A DNA stretch of 64,000 bases from Spirochaeta isovalerica (GCF_014207565.1 NZ_JACHGJ010000002.1:496001-560000); one strand, 5' to 3'. Shown: positions 24,637 to 34,463, numbered from the stretch's first letter. Numbers and translations are program-made. Notes: generated by a model from the sequence alone, not told the origin.

Positions 24637-26084
24637 TATCTGGGTCTCCCTACAAGCCGGCCTTTGCTGATGGCGTAAATGTCGTCGATAACCATCTGGA
24701 AGCAGGGGTCCCGTTCCTCGACGGCGGCTCTTTCTCTGATCTTTTCTTTGTGATAGTTCATCACGTCTGCGGGAAGCGGCGTATTACCGGTCTCGAAAAC
24801 GCGGACCGCTCCCGTATTGTCTCTGACAGGCAGCATCTTTCCGTAGTTGCAGGCGGCCGGTGCGAAGGGGACATCGATGATTCCCGCCTCGAAAGCTTTG
24901 ACGGCGCCCACGGCGATATCGCCTTTTCCAGCTTCGAAAACGGCAGCCATGATAGCGTCCACTTCCCGGTGGATCATTTCTTTTTCCAAAGCCAGTTCGG
25001 CGATGTTGAAGTAACACTGGTCATGGGTCATCTGTATCATCTGCCGCGTGGCTTTCAGTCCCTGAAGGTTGGCTTCCTTCGTGGGGATGCCCGACGCTTC
25101 ATGGGGTGTTTTTACAATGACTTTCGTGGCGCCGGCAAAATTGGCTACGACGCTTCCCCAGGCGATAACCGAGAAGGCCCTGGCTTCGTCTTCGGGGAAA
25201 CCGCCCATCCACTGGTGAAGAACCGTGGAGAGCTCGTAATCTTTGAATCCCGCTTCTCCGAAATATTTGTGGGCCAGTTCTGTCAGGGACTGCATGGCGG
25301 CGATATCCTGGATCATATTTCCCGCCTGACCGTAGCCGAGTGTGATCGATTTGACGCCCTGCTCCAGAGCGAGAAGTCCTTCGATTATGGCGATGGAATG
25401 GGAAACGAAAGGAGGTACCAGAGTTCCCGACAGAGGGCCGAAAGGCTCTCTGTTTATGGTGATTCCCTCTTCCTGATAGATACCGGTCAGACGGTCGATA
25501 AACTGCCAGTCGCGGATCGATTTTTCCAGGAGAACGTTCTTGGCGTAGGGGATGTTGTAGGAAATTCCGCCCCCTTCGAAGGAGTTGAAACCCGCGGCGT
25601 AGGATATTTCCGCCAGAAGCCGGGCGTCGGGAGTCCCGTGGCGGATTTCCACCGGCTTGCTGATGGATTCAATGATTCTCCGGCACGATTCGATGCCGTG
25701 GTTGACCGCCGGAAAGCCGTTCAGAAGCGAATGGCCCGCAGCCCGGGATTTGTCGATACCTTTCTGGGCTTCATCATAGCGGTTCAGCCTGGTGTAAGCG
25801 TCGATCGTCGTGGGGAGGAGGTCCGACTCCTCTTCCAGAAATTTCAAAAGCTCTATATGTTCATCCACCAGGGCGACGCCGGCTCTGGGTTGGATAAGGA
25901 CCTTTTTCTCTTTTACCGCCTGGTTCAATACAGACGCAAATCGTTTCGATTCGGGGAGACTCTGCTGATATTTGACCCCCTCTTCGATGGAGACACCCTG
26001 ACCGGTCGGCCAGGCCGCGAGAATCTCTTCCCTTGCATTAAGGTATTCCTGTTTTTCAATTTTTTTGTTTTGAATTTCCACCAT
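24636..26084 (-). CDS. glmE: Glutamate mutase epsilon subunit
   Basis: 482-residue catalytic subunit of adenosylcobalamin-dependent glutamate mutase, which rearranges L-glutamate to 3-methylaspartate. The TIM-barrel signatures are clear: IQPRAGVALVDEHIELL, RHGTPDARLLAEISYAAGF, EGGGISYNIPYAKNVLLEKS, PFGPLSGTLVPPFVSHSIA and HQWMGGFPEDEARAFSVIAW. Length matches the clostridial enzymes. It directly abuts glmL upstream and shares one base with mal downstream. The cobalamin-binding partner is the MutS protein at 27449-27859. Confidence 0.98.
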   Translation of the reverse strand: MVEIQNKKIEKQEYLNAREEILAAWPTGQGVSIEEGVKYQQSLPESKRFASVLNQAVKEKKVLIQPRAGVALVDEHIELLKFLEEESDLLPTTIDAYTRLNRYDEAQKGIDKSRAAGHSLLNGFPAVNHGIESCRRIIESISKPVEIRHGTPDARLLAEISYAAGFNSFEGGGISYNIPYAKNVLLEKSIRDWQFIDRLTGIYQEEGITINREPFGPLSGTLVPPFVSHSIAIIEGLLALEQGVKSITLGYGQAGNMIQDIAAMQSLTELAHKYFGEAGFKDYELSTVLHQWMGGFPEDEARAFSVIAWGSVVANFAGATKVIVKTPHEASGIPTKEANLQGLKATRQMIQMTHDQCYFNIAELALEKEMIHREVDAIMAAVFEAGKGDIAVGAVKAFEAGIIDVPFAPAACNYGKMLPVRDNTGAVRVFETGNTPLPADVMNYHKEKIRERAAVEERDPCFQMVIDDIYAISKGRLVGRPR

Positions 26085-27455
26085 TTAATCCTTTATTTCC
26101 GCTAAATTCGGTTTCAATGAAGCCGCCGCCTCTTTCGGATAGAGCCGGGCCGCATTGGCCAGGAGGGGTATCAGGTAGCGTTCGTCCCGGTAATACCGGT
26201 ATTCCGCCGGACTGAGTATTTCCTCTCCCTCTATGGTAACAGCCGGTACGGGGTAATGCCTGAAAGGATCGTCATCGAGCGCCGCCAGATATCCTCCCGT
26301 ACCGATAATGGTTTTGATATTTTTCAGGTTTCTTCCCCTTTCGATAAACGCCGAACCGGAAGTTGTATAGACTTCCCTCCGGGTTCCTCCGTGACGTGTT
26401 GTCGCATTGGCTGTGCAGAATCCGGCGAGCAGGGCGTCAAAGCGCTTTTCTTCCGCATCGACGGGGATGTATTCGGTCATGGTGCTCACTTTATTCAAAT
26501 AAACGAGAAAGTCATCGGGGTTGAGACCCCTCGATTCGACTTCCGCTTCGAGAGTCATGCGGTCCGATTCCAACGCCGACAGGGCGCTGACCCTCATTCC
26601 CAGATCTCCCTCGACAGAGCGCTTGATCCTCGGTTCCCGGATTCCTTTCCGTATGACCTTCTCCCCGCTTACAAATGAAACTGCAGAGTAATAATCGGTC
26701 GTGGCTCCGCCCATATCGATAAAAGAGAAATCTCCCTCGAAAGCCTTTTCCCTGTCGAGAAGAGTCACATAGTCGAAAACCGCTGCCGGTGTGGGTACGG
26801 GAGCCGAACCGGTCAGCTTGACGATCGACTGAAGACCTTTTCCCTGGATGATGGTGGACATAAACGTTTCCCGGATGACATCCCGGGCCTCTTGTGGTGA
26901 GGGATTGTTCAGATCGGGCAATACGTTAGCGGCGATGAGCAGCTTTTTTCTGATGAGAATATTTTTCACTTCATCCTGAAGATCGCGGTTCCCCGCATAG
27001 AGAATGGTACAGTCAAGGTTCGATTTTGCCAGAAGTTCCGCATTATGGAGAATGTAGCTTCTGTTGCCCCCATCGGTCCCTCCCGTAAGAAGGACTATAT
27101 CGGGCAGTGAAGCTTCAATCTCTTTAATATCCGAACTGTTGAGGCGATAGGAGAAAGCTTTCGTCAGTTTCCCGCCGGCGGAAAGAGCCGCCAGCCGGGC
27201 CGATTCCAAAGTCAGGTCGGGAACGATTCCGATGGCTGTTATCTTGAGACCGCCATGGGCTGAAGAGGAACAGAGGACCGGGGTATCACCGTAGGCTGTC
27301 AGTCTGAGCCGGCCGAGAATTTCCCTGAATCCGATAGACAGGTCATCGGTGGTTGTTGCCGTGGTTTCTCTGTTTTCCACCACAAGTTTTCCTTCCCGGA
27401 CTGTGAAAAGAGCCCCTTTCGTCCAGGTCGAACCGATATCGATGGAAATCAGCAT
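26085..27455 (-). CDS. glmL: Glutamate mutase MutL (reactivating ATPase-like)
   Basis: 456-residue ASKHA-fold protein (LISIDIGSTWTKGALF at the N-terminus is the phosphate-1 loop; FIDMGGATTDYYSAV is phosphate-2; IIGTGGYLAAL the adenosine loop). MutL proteins are encoded with glutamate mutase and are believed to exchange damaged cobalamin or reactivate the enzyme. It overlaps mutS by 7 bp and abuts glmE with no gap, so stoichiometry is probably controlled by coupled translation. Confidence 0.95.
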   Translation of the reverse strand: MLISIDIGSTWTKGALFTVREGKLVVENRETTATTTDDLSIGFREILGRLRLTAYGDTPVLCSSSAHGGLKITAIGIVPDLTLESARLAALSAGGKLTKAFSYRLNSSDIKEIEASLPDIVLLTGGTDGGNRSYILHNAELLAKSNLDCTILYAGNRDLQDEVKNILIRKKLLIAANVLPDLNNPSPQEARDVIRETFMSTIIQGKGLQSIVKLTGSAPVPTPAAVFDYVTLLDREKAFEGDFSFIDMGGATTDYYSAVSFVSGEKVIRKGIREPRIKRSVEGDLGMRVSALSALESDRMTLEAEVESRGLNPDDFLVYLNKVSTMTEYIPVDAEEKRFDALLAGFCTANATTRHGGTRREVYTTSGSAFIERGRNLKNIKTIIGTGGYLAALDDDPFRHYPVPAVTIEGEEILSPAEYRYYRDERYLIPLLANAARLYPKEAAASLKPNLAEIKD

Positions 27456-27859
27456 TTCAGATCGGCTCTCAATTCTTCCAGACAGATCTGCAGATCCACA
27501 TCGGGAGTGTAAACTCTGTCATAACCCATATCTTTGAACTTCTCAACGATATGAGCCTTGTCCATTTTACCCACAACAAGATTGCCTCCCACATGGAGGA
27601 CGATATCCTCAAGGCCTCTTTCCGTGCATCTTTCGCGGAAACCCATGCAGTCGATCTCCCCGTGTCCGTATAGCGAGGAAACGAGAATAGCCTCGGCTCC
27701 TGTTTCTATGGCCGAATCGATAAACTCATCCTGGGAGACCATAACGCCCAGATTGATGACATTGAAGCCGGCATCGGAATAGAACTTGTCGAGAATCTTG
27801 TTCCCCACAGCGTGGCAGTCCGAGCCGATAACGCCCAGAACAATTGTTTTTTTACACAT
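27449..27859 (-). CDS. glmS: Glutamate mutase sigma subunit (cobalamin-binding)
   Basis: 136-residue B12-binding subunit. The cobalamin motif DxHxxG is in VIGSDCHAVGNKILD (D14, H16, G19 approximately), with the later GGNLVVG loop that holds the nucleotide tail. It joins GlmE to form active glutamate mutase. AGGAG lies upstream of the ATG, just past the terminator-like hairpin that separates this gene from the GntR regulator. Confusable with DNA-repair MutS by name only. Confidence 0.97.
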   Translation of the reverse strand: MCKKTIVLGVIGSDCHAVGNKILDKFYSDAGFNVINLGVMVSQDEFIDSAIETGAEAILVSSLYGHGEIDCMGFRERCTERGLEDIVLHVGGNLVVGKMDKAHIVEKFKDMGYDRVYTPDVDLQICLEELRADLKC

Positions 27860-27876
27860 TCCTTTTAAATACTCCT

Positions 27877-27922
27877 AAAAACCGAATGAGCCGGATCAAA
27901 GATCACAGCCGCTCCATTCGGT
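27877..27922 (-). terminator. Terminator/attenuator between the GntR gene and glmS
   Basis: ACCGAATG (27881-27888) pairs with CATTCGGT (27915-27922), with an inner GATC/GATC helix; on the minus strand the stem is followed by five U and then the AGGAG of glmS. The stem includes the GntR stop codon region. It probably reduces read-through from the regulator gene into the catabolic genes. Confidence 0.6.
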
Positions 27923-28892
27923 TGGAAATCTGTTCCTCTATGTAAATGAGAGAACCTCTATCTATCTGATAATCAAAATTGATAATCTTGCCGCCCCTGG
28001 CGGAGAATTTGTCCAGAGCGTCAGTCAGATCCCAGTTGTCGCTGACCGACATTTCCGAAGGGAGAATGACGACGTCCTTATTTTCAAGATAGTTGTGGAA
28101 ATCGCTGCCCCGACAGTTGCAGAGATAGGAGACATCATCGGTTTCCAATCCGAAAAGAGTCATTCTGTCCTTGACGATCTGATGAAATCGCTCGGTTATG
28201 CAAATGGTACCGATACGGCTTTCCGGCTTGATGGAAGCCAGATCGATGATGGTTTCCTGTCCGAGAGTGAGAGCGGCCTGGAGGATCCTCTCCTTGAGAG
28301 CGGGGCAGATGGCGGAGAGCTCGTTGTAATGGGTCGATGTCGTCAATATCACATCGAAACCTGACAGGAGCCTTTCGGGATCTCCATTCTCAACGACATC
28401 ATCGAGAAGGTATTTGCTTATTCTTGTTCCGGAAATGTACCGGAGCTGTTTTTCAAAAACCGTGAGGGCTTCGCTGTTGCAATCGACGGCGGCTATATGA
28501 AAACTGTTGATTTTCTGTTCCCTGTTCATAAGCATGAGCTGGAAAAAAGTGGTGATTTCCCTGTGGGAGAAGTTAAGGGCTTCCAGTTCCGTAAGGGCAT
28601 TGTCGATCAGCTGGACGGCTCTGTCTTTCCGGCTCTGGATGAGCACATCCTGATTGCGGGAAATAAAGGAGCCGCGGCCCTGAACCACTTCCAGAACATT
28701 GTTGTTCTCCAGTTCTCCGTAGGCTTTTTTCACGGTCCCTCTCGAAAGATTTAAAGCTGTTGCCAGTTCGCGCTCGGGGACGACTTTGTCGCCGGGTTTC
28801 AGCTTTCCCTGTTTAACCATAAGGGTTATGTTCTGGGTAATCTGTCTGTAGACGGGAACCGTCGAGTTCCTGTCAATTCTCATATACAGCAA
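27903..28892 (-). CDS. GntR-family regulator of the methylaspartate operon
   Basis: About 329 residues. The N-terminal winged helix shows the GntR pattern: STVPVYRQITQNITLMVKQG, LKPGDKVVPERELATAL, NLSRGTVKKAYGELENNNV and VVQGRGSFIS. The long C-terminal domain is not a classic FadR/HutC type that I recognise. The start is placed at TTG 28892 because AGGAG lies 8 bases upstream; the first ATG (28883) would be 17 bases away, and a start at 28931 would precede the predicted transcript. A 20-bp palindrome upstream points to autoregulation. It heads the glutamate-fermentation operon. Confidence 0.87.
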   Translation of the reverse strand: MLYMRIDRNSTVPVYRQITQNITLMVKQGKLKPGDKVVPERELATALNLSRGTVKKAYGELENNNVLEVVQGRGSFISRNQDVLIQSRKDRAVQLIDNALTELEALNFSHREITTFFQLMLMNREQKINSFHIAAVDCNSEALTVFEKQLRYISGTRISKYLLDDVVENGDPERLLSGFDVILTTSTHYNELSAICPALKERILQAALTLGQETIIDLASIKPESRIGTICITERFHQIVKDRMTLFGLETDDVSYLCNCRGSDFHNYLENKDVVILPSEMSVSDNWDLTDALDKFSARGGKIINFDYQIDRGSLIYIEEQISNRMERL

Positions 28893-28906
28893 CTGTACCA
28901 CTCCTG

Positions 28907-28926
28907 CAATTGGTATATACCAATTG
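28907..28926. promoter_or_regulatory. 20-bp perfect palindrome, likely GntR-family operator
   Basis: CAATTGGTATATACCAATTG, perfectly self-complementary over 20 bp, with the GT...AC core common to GntR operators. It lies at about +1 to +20 of the operon transcript and 15 bp before the TTG start codon of the regulator. Confidence 0.85.
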
Positions 28927-28933
28927 TTCAAGT

Positions 28934-28962
28934 AATGTAATCCTGAAATATGAGCTTGTCAA
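28934..28962 (-). promoter_or_regulatory. Promoter of the GntR-glmSLE-mal operon
   Basis: Minus strand: -35 TTGACA (28962-28957), 17-bp spacer, -10 TACATT (28939-28934). Predicted start near 28927, at the edge of the palindrome. Confidence 0.7.
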
Positions 28963-29010
28963 CAGTTATAATTCGTTTATTATTCTTTCCTCTTTACTAA
29001 ATACGAAAAC

Positions 29011-29039
29011 TTGACAGATCCCGGATTGAGAGCTAATCT
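29011..29039 (+). promoter_or_regulatory. Promoter of the chemotaxis receptor gene
   Basis: -35 TTGACA (29011-29016), 17-bp spacer, -10 TAATCT (29034-29039); predicted start about 29046, inside the operator at 29041-29058. Confidence 0.7.
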
Positions 29040-29040
29040 T

Positions 29041-29058
29041 AATGCAAGCGTTTGCATT
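29041..29058. promoter_or_regulatory. cre/LacI-type operator at the MCP transcription start
   Basis: AATGCAAGCGTTTGCATT: 7-bp perfect arms around a central GCGT with the CG core. It fits the degenerate catabolite-responsive element pattern WTGNAANCGNWNNCW and LacI/GalR operators in general. No LacI-family gene is in the window. Confidence 0.7.
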
Positions 29059-29110
29059 GAATGTCTTTCTTCAAGTAATATTTTAAAATCAATTTTGAAC
29101 AGGAAAATAG

Positions 29111-30949
29111 ATGAAAATACAGAGTAAACTGTCACTGTTTGTTTTTACAGTGATTCTCATGTTATCGGTTAACTCTTTAATCCTCTTTTACAACAACTAT
29201 ACGACGGTTAAGCTCGACCATTATATGAGTCGTTCCTACAGGCTGCTCAATCAGTTTAAAGAGATTCAGAACCAGTCCAATGCCGTTCTCATAAACGATA
29301 CGGGATTTAATAAAGTGGCTGAGAACTGGTTACAGGCCGTCCGCGGCTTCAAAGAACTTCTGACAGAGTATGAAGAGATCTCTCAAAATTCCTACATTCC
29401 GGAAGAAATCCGGGAGAGAGCCCGGAAGGTCAGCGGTTTATGGACCCATCTGGAAAAAGATATACAGCAGGCAAATGATGCCATTGTGGCGATCAGAACT
29501 TCTGAGCTGATAAAAAAACTGGGAAACAACAGCTTTATCCGCGTCCGGTACAGCACCGACTGGTCCCGGGAAGAGAGCGACCTCTATAAAGATGTCATGG
29601 TTCTGGAGGACAGGATGCAGAAACTTGACCGCTCCTCTGAATTTGTCGCTTTCGGGATCGAGGAGACCGTTGATAATCTGATTCTGATGATCGACGGGAG
29701 AAACTCCCGCTGGATGATTATCTCCGCAGCGGTATTTATGGTGATACTGCTTCTCTCATCGGTTTTCGTTATTCTGTTCAGCCGCAATCTCGCCGGCAGA
29801 ATCGTCACAATAGAGGGTTTGATGAACAGGGCGGCGGAACGGGATCTGACAGTCCGGTACAATGTGAAAACAACTGATGAAATAGGTCATCTGGGAGGTC
29901 ACCTCAATTCCGTTCTCGATTCTCTGAGAGATTTTTTCACCAGCGTCAACGGAACGATCTACCGGGCCGACGAACTGAAGGAGATCCTCTCTTCGGGGAT
30001 GACCGAATCAGCTTCGGCCATGGAGGAGATTTTCAGGAATATCGAATCCTTTGAAGGGCAGTTCGAGAAGCTCGATTCGGAACTTCTTCAGTCGAGGGAG
30101 CAGATCGCCCGGCTCGACGGAGATGTGCAGACCTATTCGGGAAAGGTTTCTGTGCAGGCTGAGAAGGCCCGCGAATCAGGCGATATGATGAAGGTCATGG
30201 TTGAGGATATCGGTAAAGTCGGAAGCATTTCCTCGGAACAGAATGCCCGCGCCAGGGATCTGCTTCTGCTGGTCGAGGAAAACCGCGATTCACTTGAGAA
30301 ATCCATCGAAGCTGTGGAATCGGTCGCGACGGGAATGCAGGGGATACACGATATCGTAACGGTAATAAAAAGCATTGCCGACCAGACCAATATACTGGCG
30401 ATGAACGCCGCAATCGAAGCAGCCCATGCGGGAGATGCCGGAAAGGGATTTTCCGTTGTTGCCGAAGAGATCAGAAAGCTGGCCGAATCGTCGGGAGAAA
30501 ATGTTTCCCGCATAGATAAGTTCCTCTCCACCATCTCTCAGGATATGGATATAACCCTTGAGCGGAGCCGGGAAAATAATGAGACATTCGAGAAGATCGG
30601 AGAGGAAGTGCTCCGTTATTCCCAGGTTATGGATGACGTTCATAAATATCTCGATTCGCTTGTTGCCAGCGGAAAAGAAGTCGAGCGGACATCGCGGGAA
30701 TCGGAAGAGGTAAGCCACGACTTGAGTCAGGGGATTGGCACCATTAGCGACCGCTCCCGGACTCTTGACCGTTCTATGGAAATCATTGGAGAGCACTCTT
30801 CATCGACATTCAACGGCATCCGGGAAATAACGCTGGGTACCAAAGAGATTCTCAGCTCTTTCGATCTGATCCGCAAGTCCAATGAGGAAAATGTCGAGAC
30901 GGTCAACAGCCTCCGGGAAGAGATGAAAACTTACCGGGTCGCGGAATAG
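29111..30949 (+). CDS. Methyl-accepting chemotaxis protein
   Basis: 612-residue receptor. TM1 is residues 7-29, a periplasmic helical sensor domain runs to about 198 (four-helix-bundle style, no PAS or Cache motif obvious), TM2 is about 199-225, a HAMP domain follows (about 226-280, with [18 protein letters not shown]), then the signalling coiled coil with the conserved tip [20 protein letters not shown] and [16 protein letters not shown]. It reports an unknown ligand to CheA/CheW at the cell pole. The gene has its own promoter with a LacI-like operator and is divergent to the glutamate-fermentation operon. It overlaps the convergent MFS gene by 19 bp. Confidence 0.95.
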   Translation: MKIQSKLSLFVFTVILMLSVNSLILFYNNYTTVKLDHYMSRSYRLLNQFKEIQNQSNAVLINDTGFNKVAENWLQAVRGFKELLTEYEEISQNSYIPEEIRERARKVSGLWTHLEKDIQQANDAIVAIRTSELIKKLGNNSFIRVRYSTDWSREESDLYKDVMVLEDRMQKLDRSSEFVAFGIEETVDNLILMIDGRNSRWMIISAAVFMVILLLSSVFVILFSRNLAGRIVTIEGLMNRAAERDLTVRYNVKTTDEIGHLGGHLNSVLDSLRDFFTSVNGTIYRADELKEILSSGMTESASAMEEIFRNIESFEGQFEKLDSELLQSREQIARLDGDVQTYSGKVSVQAEKARESGDMMKVMVEDIGKVGSISSEQNARARDLLLLVEENRDSLEKSIEAVESVATGMQGIHDIVTVIKSIADQTNILAMNAAIEAAHAGDAGKGFSVVAEEIRKLAESSGENVSRIDKFLSTISQDMDITLERSRENNETFEKIGEEVLRYSQVMDDVHKYLDSLVASGKEVERTSRESEEVSHDLSQGIGTISDRSRTLDRSMEIIGEHSSSTFNGIREITLGTKEILSSFDLIRKSNEENVETVNSLREEMKTYRVAE

Positions 30950-32100
30950 CTCTTTTTCATAAATAATACGACCGGTATGGCCAGAGCCGAGAGAAGCACA
31001 GTGGCGCTGTAGGTTCTGTCCATGCCGAATCTGTCAGCCAGAAATCCCACCAGCACAGTCATGACCGAAGCGAAGAAGAAGTTTACTGTCATATAGACCC
31101 CGTTGATGAAAGCTCCCTGATCGGATTTGACATCGTGAACAGTCGCAAGGATAACCGGACCTGTCATAAACAGAAAGAATCCCGAAAGTATCAGCACCGG
31201 TATGACCAGAACTCCTGATATATTGACAAAAAGCAGCATCAGAAAAGGGTTTATAATCGAAGCTATGAGCAGGACTTTCTTTCTCCCGATCCTGTCGGAG
31301 AGAGGACCGGCGGCAAAAGTTCCCGCAGCGCCGGAGAACTGCAGAACTGACAGGGATATCCCCGCCATCCAGATCGACTGGTCCTTGCCTGTCAGATAGG
31401 TGGGAAGGTAAATCGTCAGAGCCGCTTTCATGGCTCCCCGGAAGAAGATGATTCCGCCTATGGTGAGGAAAAGGGGAAGCAGGTTGATAAATGTCTTACC
31501 GTAGCCTTTGGATTCTTCCCGTCTTTCCGGCTTGTGGACCCTAACTTTACGGAACTGGAAAAAGAGGACCAGCGAAGCGGCTATTCCAAGCGGCGCGAGA
31601 CGCCAGGTTCCCTGAAGCCCCCATAGGCTGACACCTGAAAGAATGAGCAGAGGACCCAGCGTTCTGGCCAGTTCTCCTCCCAGCATATAGAAACTCATTC
31701 CCTGGCCGATTTTATTTCCCGAGAAATGTTTGATCAGAACCGGGCTGGGAACGTGAAAAAAGGCGGCGCTGATTCCCGATACGAAAACGAGAGCCGTCAG
31801 AACTATGACATTGGGAGAAAGACCGAGGAAACTCATGGAGAGAGTGGTGACCAGGGGTGCCAGAATTATGAACACGCTGATTCTTATCCGGTCGGCAATC
31901 ATTCCCAGCAGGGGATTCAGAAGCTGGGGAACGCGCCGGACTACATCGAGCATTCCCGCCATAAATAAGGTGATTCCCAATTGATCGATCAGAATGGGCA
32001 GGATCGGAGCCAGAAAAGCGGAATAGGTATCATGGGTCAGATGAGCCAGTGATATAATAATTACATTTTTAGCATTGAATTTATCATCGTTTTTATTCAT
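30931..32100 (-). CDS. Major facilitator superfamily transporter
   Basis: About 389 residues with twelve hydrophobic segments. MFS loop motifs are visible: [20 protein letters not shown] near residue 65 and [20 protein letters not shown] near residue 255 (motif A, G-x-x-x-D-R-x-G-R-K). The N-terminus [27 protein letters not shown] resembles the fosmidomycin-resistance/FSR-like group of MFS proteins. The ATG at 32100 fits the family's N-terminus; a longer start at 32136 is possible and neither has a clear Shine-Dalgarno. Substrate and direction unknown. Confidence 0.86.
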   Translation of the reverse strand: MNKNDDKFNAKNVIIISLAHLTHDTYSAFLAPILPILIDQLGITLFMAGMLDVVRRVPQLLNPLLGMIADRIRISVFIILAPLVTTLSMSFLGLSPNVIVLTALVFVSGISAAFFHVPSPVLIKHFSGNKIGQGMSFYMLGGELARTLGPLLILSGVSLWGLQGTWRLAPLGIAASLVLFFQFRKVRVHKPERREESKGYGKTFINLLPLFLTIGGIIFFRGAMKAALTIYLPTYLTGKDQSIWMAGISLSVLQFSGAAGTFAAGPLSDRIGRKKVLLIASIINPFLMLLFVNISGVLVIPVLILSGFFLFMTGPVILATVHDVKSDQGAFINGVYMTVNFFFASVMTVLVGFLADRFGMDRTYSATVLLSALAIPVVLFMKKSYSATR

Positions 32101-32180
32101 GGGGAGCAGTATATACCTTTTTATATATATTTGCATTACTTAGTTTTCTGTCTAAAATTAGAAGAAAAGGGAGGTACTTC

Positions 32181-32582
32181 ATGACAGAAAAAGATTATAT
32201 GAATGTTATGGCTAATGCTTATCATACTCTCGAGAGCCTTCCCGATCACGATCGGGAAGCCATTAGGATCGCCGCGGAGCAGCTCTCCGGCATGAATGCC
32301 GATCTAAGCCTGGGCCGGCTGGAAATCCATGCTTCAACCCTGGCGAAAAGCGATGTGAAAAGGCAGCTTCAGGAAATAGAAGAACTGAGTTTCGATGAGC
32401 TGGGCAGCAGCATTAATATCGAAAAGCCTTATGACGGCTCCATGACAGAGGAAGCCTGGAGCCGGTATGCAAAGGCCGGCAGAGCGGAACTGCTGTTGAA
32501 ACGGTTTACTTTGCTCAGCAGGCTCCGCAGTGATGAGCCGGAAGCCTGGGATGAGGTTAATGAGCTGTTTTTTGACGATTGA
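32181..32582 (+). CDS. Uncharacterised 133-residue acidic protein
   Basis: A genuine gene by its start context: GGGAGG lies seven bases before the ATG and codon use resembles neighbours. The predicted protein is soluble, acidic and mostly helical (MANAYHTLESLPDHDREAIR, AEQLSGMNADLSLGRLEIHA, KRQLQEIEELSFDELGSSI), with no signal peptide, membrane segment or motif I recognise. It is divergent to the MFS gene and stands alone before the lipoprotein cluster. Confidence 0.72.
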   Translation: MTEKDYMNVMANAYHTLESLPDHDREAIRIAAEQLSGMNADLSLGRLEIHASTLAKSDVKRQLQEIEELSFDELGSSINIEKPYDGSMTEEAWSRYAKAGRAELLLKRFTLLSRLRSDEPEAWDEVNELFFDD

Positions 32583-32738
32583 TTCTGACAGGTCCTTTCC
32601 TGTATCATTATAGATTTCCAAATCTCTTATGTCCTATCGAATAGTCTCTGATTTTTTTTATAAGTTTAAAAATAAAAAATTAATTATTGTAAATATACTC
32701 TAATGGAAAGTAAAATATTAAATCAAAAGGAGTATATT

Positions 32739-34451
32739 ATGAAAAAAAGTGTTTTTGCTTTAAGCGCAGTCTTTCTGCTCTTCTGGCTCGGATCCTGTCA
32801 GCAGCCGGGACCCGGTGATCCTGAAAATCCCGACATTCCGGAAAACAAGGTTGATCTGGAACTTCTGGTTCTGGATTCATTGAACGGATCTCCTGTCGAT
32901 GGAGTCGAAGTGAAGCTCTATCCTGAGGGAGATAGCTCGCCTGCTTATACAGGTGTTTCCCGAAGCGACGGTTCAGTCATTATCGCTGTAAATGAAGATG
33001 AGGCTGACATTCTCTATGATATTGTATCAGCTAAAAATGACAGGGCATCCTGCAAAATACAGAGCTTTTCCTTTGAGAATGGAAAACTTCCCGTCCTGTA
33101 TAATCACGATCTTATGATGACCAGCTTTTCTGCTGAAGCTCCTTCCATAACATCTGTGGAATACTCCGGGAACGGAACGGACTGGTTTGTTGCCGAAGGC
33201 TCGATCGATTCGGCTGATCTCAACTATATCCGCGTCTCGGCAAGAGCCAGAACGGAGATTAAAGAAACAAGCTGGTGCGGCTACGGAATAAAAATATCCC
33301 TGAACGGCATCATTACACATTGGGACGGCCTGGCGGCTTCTTCTTTTGAAAAAGAAGGTGAGCAGATCGGTTCTACAGGATATTATGAAACTGTTGCCCT
33401 TTTCGATCTTTCCACTCATGATTACATGGCCGGAAGCTACTCTCTGTTTGTGAATGCCTATGATGTGGCGGCCAACAGGGTGGAGCAGACTTCTGAACTG
33501 ATCATTACAACCGATGCCCCTTCAGCAGATGCCTCTCTAGCCGGAGTTATACCCGTCATTACCCAGTTCACAGGTAAAACATACAGTGTTTCCAGAGATT
33601 ATTACGGAACCCCGATCGATCCGGTAAAAAGGATTGCGCTTCCCGAAGGATCGACTACATTCAACGGCGAAGGTACGACTTATTATATAGCACTGGATAT
33701 CTCGATCGCAGAAGAAATCCGGAGGATAGATGTCCTCCGTTCCGACGACGGCGGCAACACCTATAAGGTTCTCGACAGAAACCTGACTTTCAGCAACCCG
33801 ACCAGCGCAGGAAATTACAGCTACTCCGATTTTGATCCGACAATCGAACTGGAACATTCTTATTTTTATAAAGTTATAGCCTATAACGGCAGCGGGGCAT
33901 CTGAGGAATCGGAATCAGTCAGCCTGACTCTTCTGCCTCCTCATAACACGCTGCTGACTGCTCCGGCCAACAAGTCGACATCCGATTCGCTGATGCCTGA
34001 ATTCACATTTTCCATTACCAATACTGAACTTCTTGATACTGATAGAGCTCAGTATTTACAGTTTCAACTCCAGATCCGCGATACTACGGCGCCGATTTAC
34101 TCACTTCCCATAAAATGGGACAGAGTTAACAATACTCTTGATATTTTAGGGAATGCTGTGCCTTCGGAATATGTCGGGTATTTTGTCAATGAGGATACGG
34201 CAGCCGGAACCATTACGGTTTATTATTCCGGTTTCAATCTCATTTTCGGATTATCCGGTCTGGAAGCAGGGAAAACTTATGAATGGAATATCATAGATGA
34301 AGGCCACGGCACCTATTTTTCCAATGAATACTACAACAACGACGGAACGATACTGCTCGGACAGGAACAGTCTCTGGCTTCAAACAGTGCCAGCGGACAG
34401 GGAACCTTGAACGGATGGTTTACACTGACCATTTCCGATATGGCGCAGTAG
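32739..34451 (+). CDS. Large exported lipoprotein with Ig/fibronectin-like repeats
   Basis: 570 residues. AAGGAG lies 7 bases before the ATG at 32739. The signal peptide ends in the lipobox LGSC with Cys20. Residues 31-120 (VDLELLVLDSLNGSPVDGVEVKLYP, GVSRSDGSVIIAV) look like a carboxypeptidase-regulatory/transthyretin-like beta domain. Later regions, VTSVEYSG-like around 130-250 and IRRIDVLRSDDGGNTYKVL to SYFYKVIAYNGSGASEESES around 330-395, follow fibronectin type III-like patterns, then a C-terminal domain with TYEWNIIDEG. No enzymatic motif. It is followed by a lipoprotein subtilase after 12 bp, so the two are co-transcribed and probably act together at the cell surface. Confidence 0.8.
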   Translation: MKKSVFALSAVFLLFWLGSCQQPGPGDPENPDIPENKVDLELLVLDSLNGSPVDGVEVKLYPEGDSSPAYTGVSRSDGSVIIAVNEDEADILYDIVSAKNDRASCKIQSFSFENGKLPVLYNHDLMMTSFSAEAPSITSVEYSGNGTDWFVAEGSIDSADLNYIRVSARARTEIKETSWCGYGIKISLNGIITHWDGLAASSFEKEGEQIGSTGYYETVALFDLSTHDYMAGSYSLFVNAYDVAANRVEQTSELIITTDAPSADASLAGVIPVITQFTGKTYSVSRDYYGTPIDPVKRIALPEGSTTFNGEGTTYYIALDISIAEEIRRIDVLRSDDGGNTYKVLDRNLTFSNPTSAGNYSYSDFDPTIELEHSYFYKVIAYNGSGASEESESVSLTLLPPHNTLLTAPANKSTSDSLMPEFTFSITNTELLDTDRAQYLQFQLQIRDTTAPIYSLPIKWDRVNNTLDILGNAVPSEYVGYFVNEDTAAGTITVYYSGFNLIFGLSGLEAGKTYEWNIIDEGHGTYFSNEYYNNDGTILLGQEQSLASNSASGQGTLNGWFTLTISDMAQ

Positions 34452-34463
34452 GAGGAATAGAAT

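Noticed and set aside
24750-26105. 451-codon plus-strand open frame opposite glmE
   Set aside because: It is the antisense of a strongly conserved gene; composition and lack of family resemblance mark it as a shadow frame caused by codon bias.
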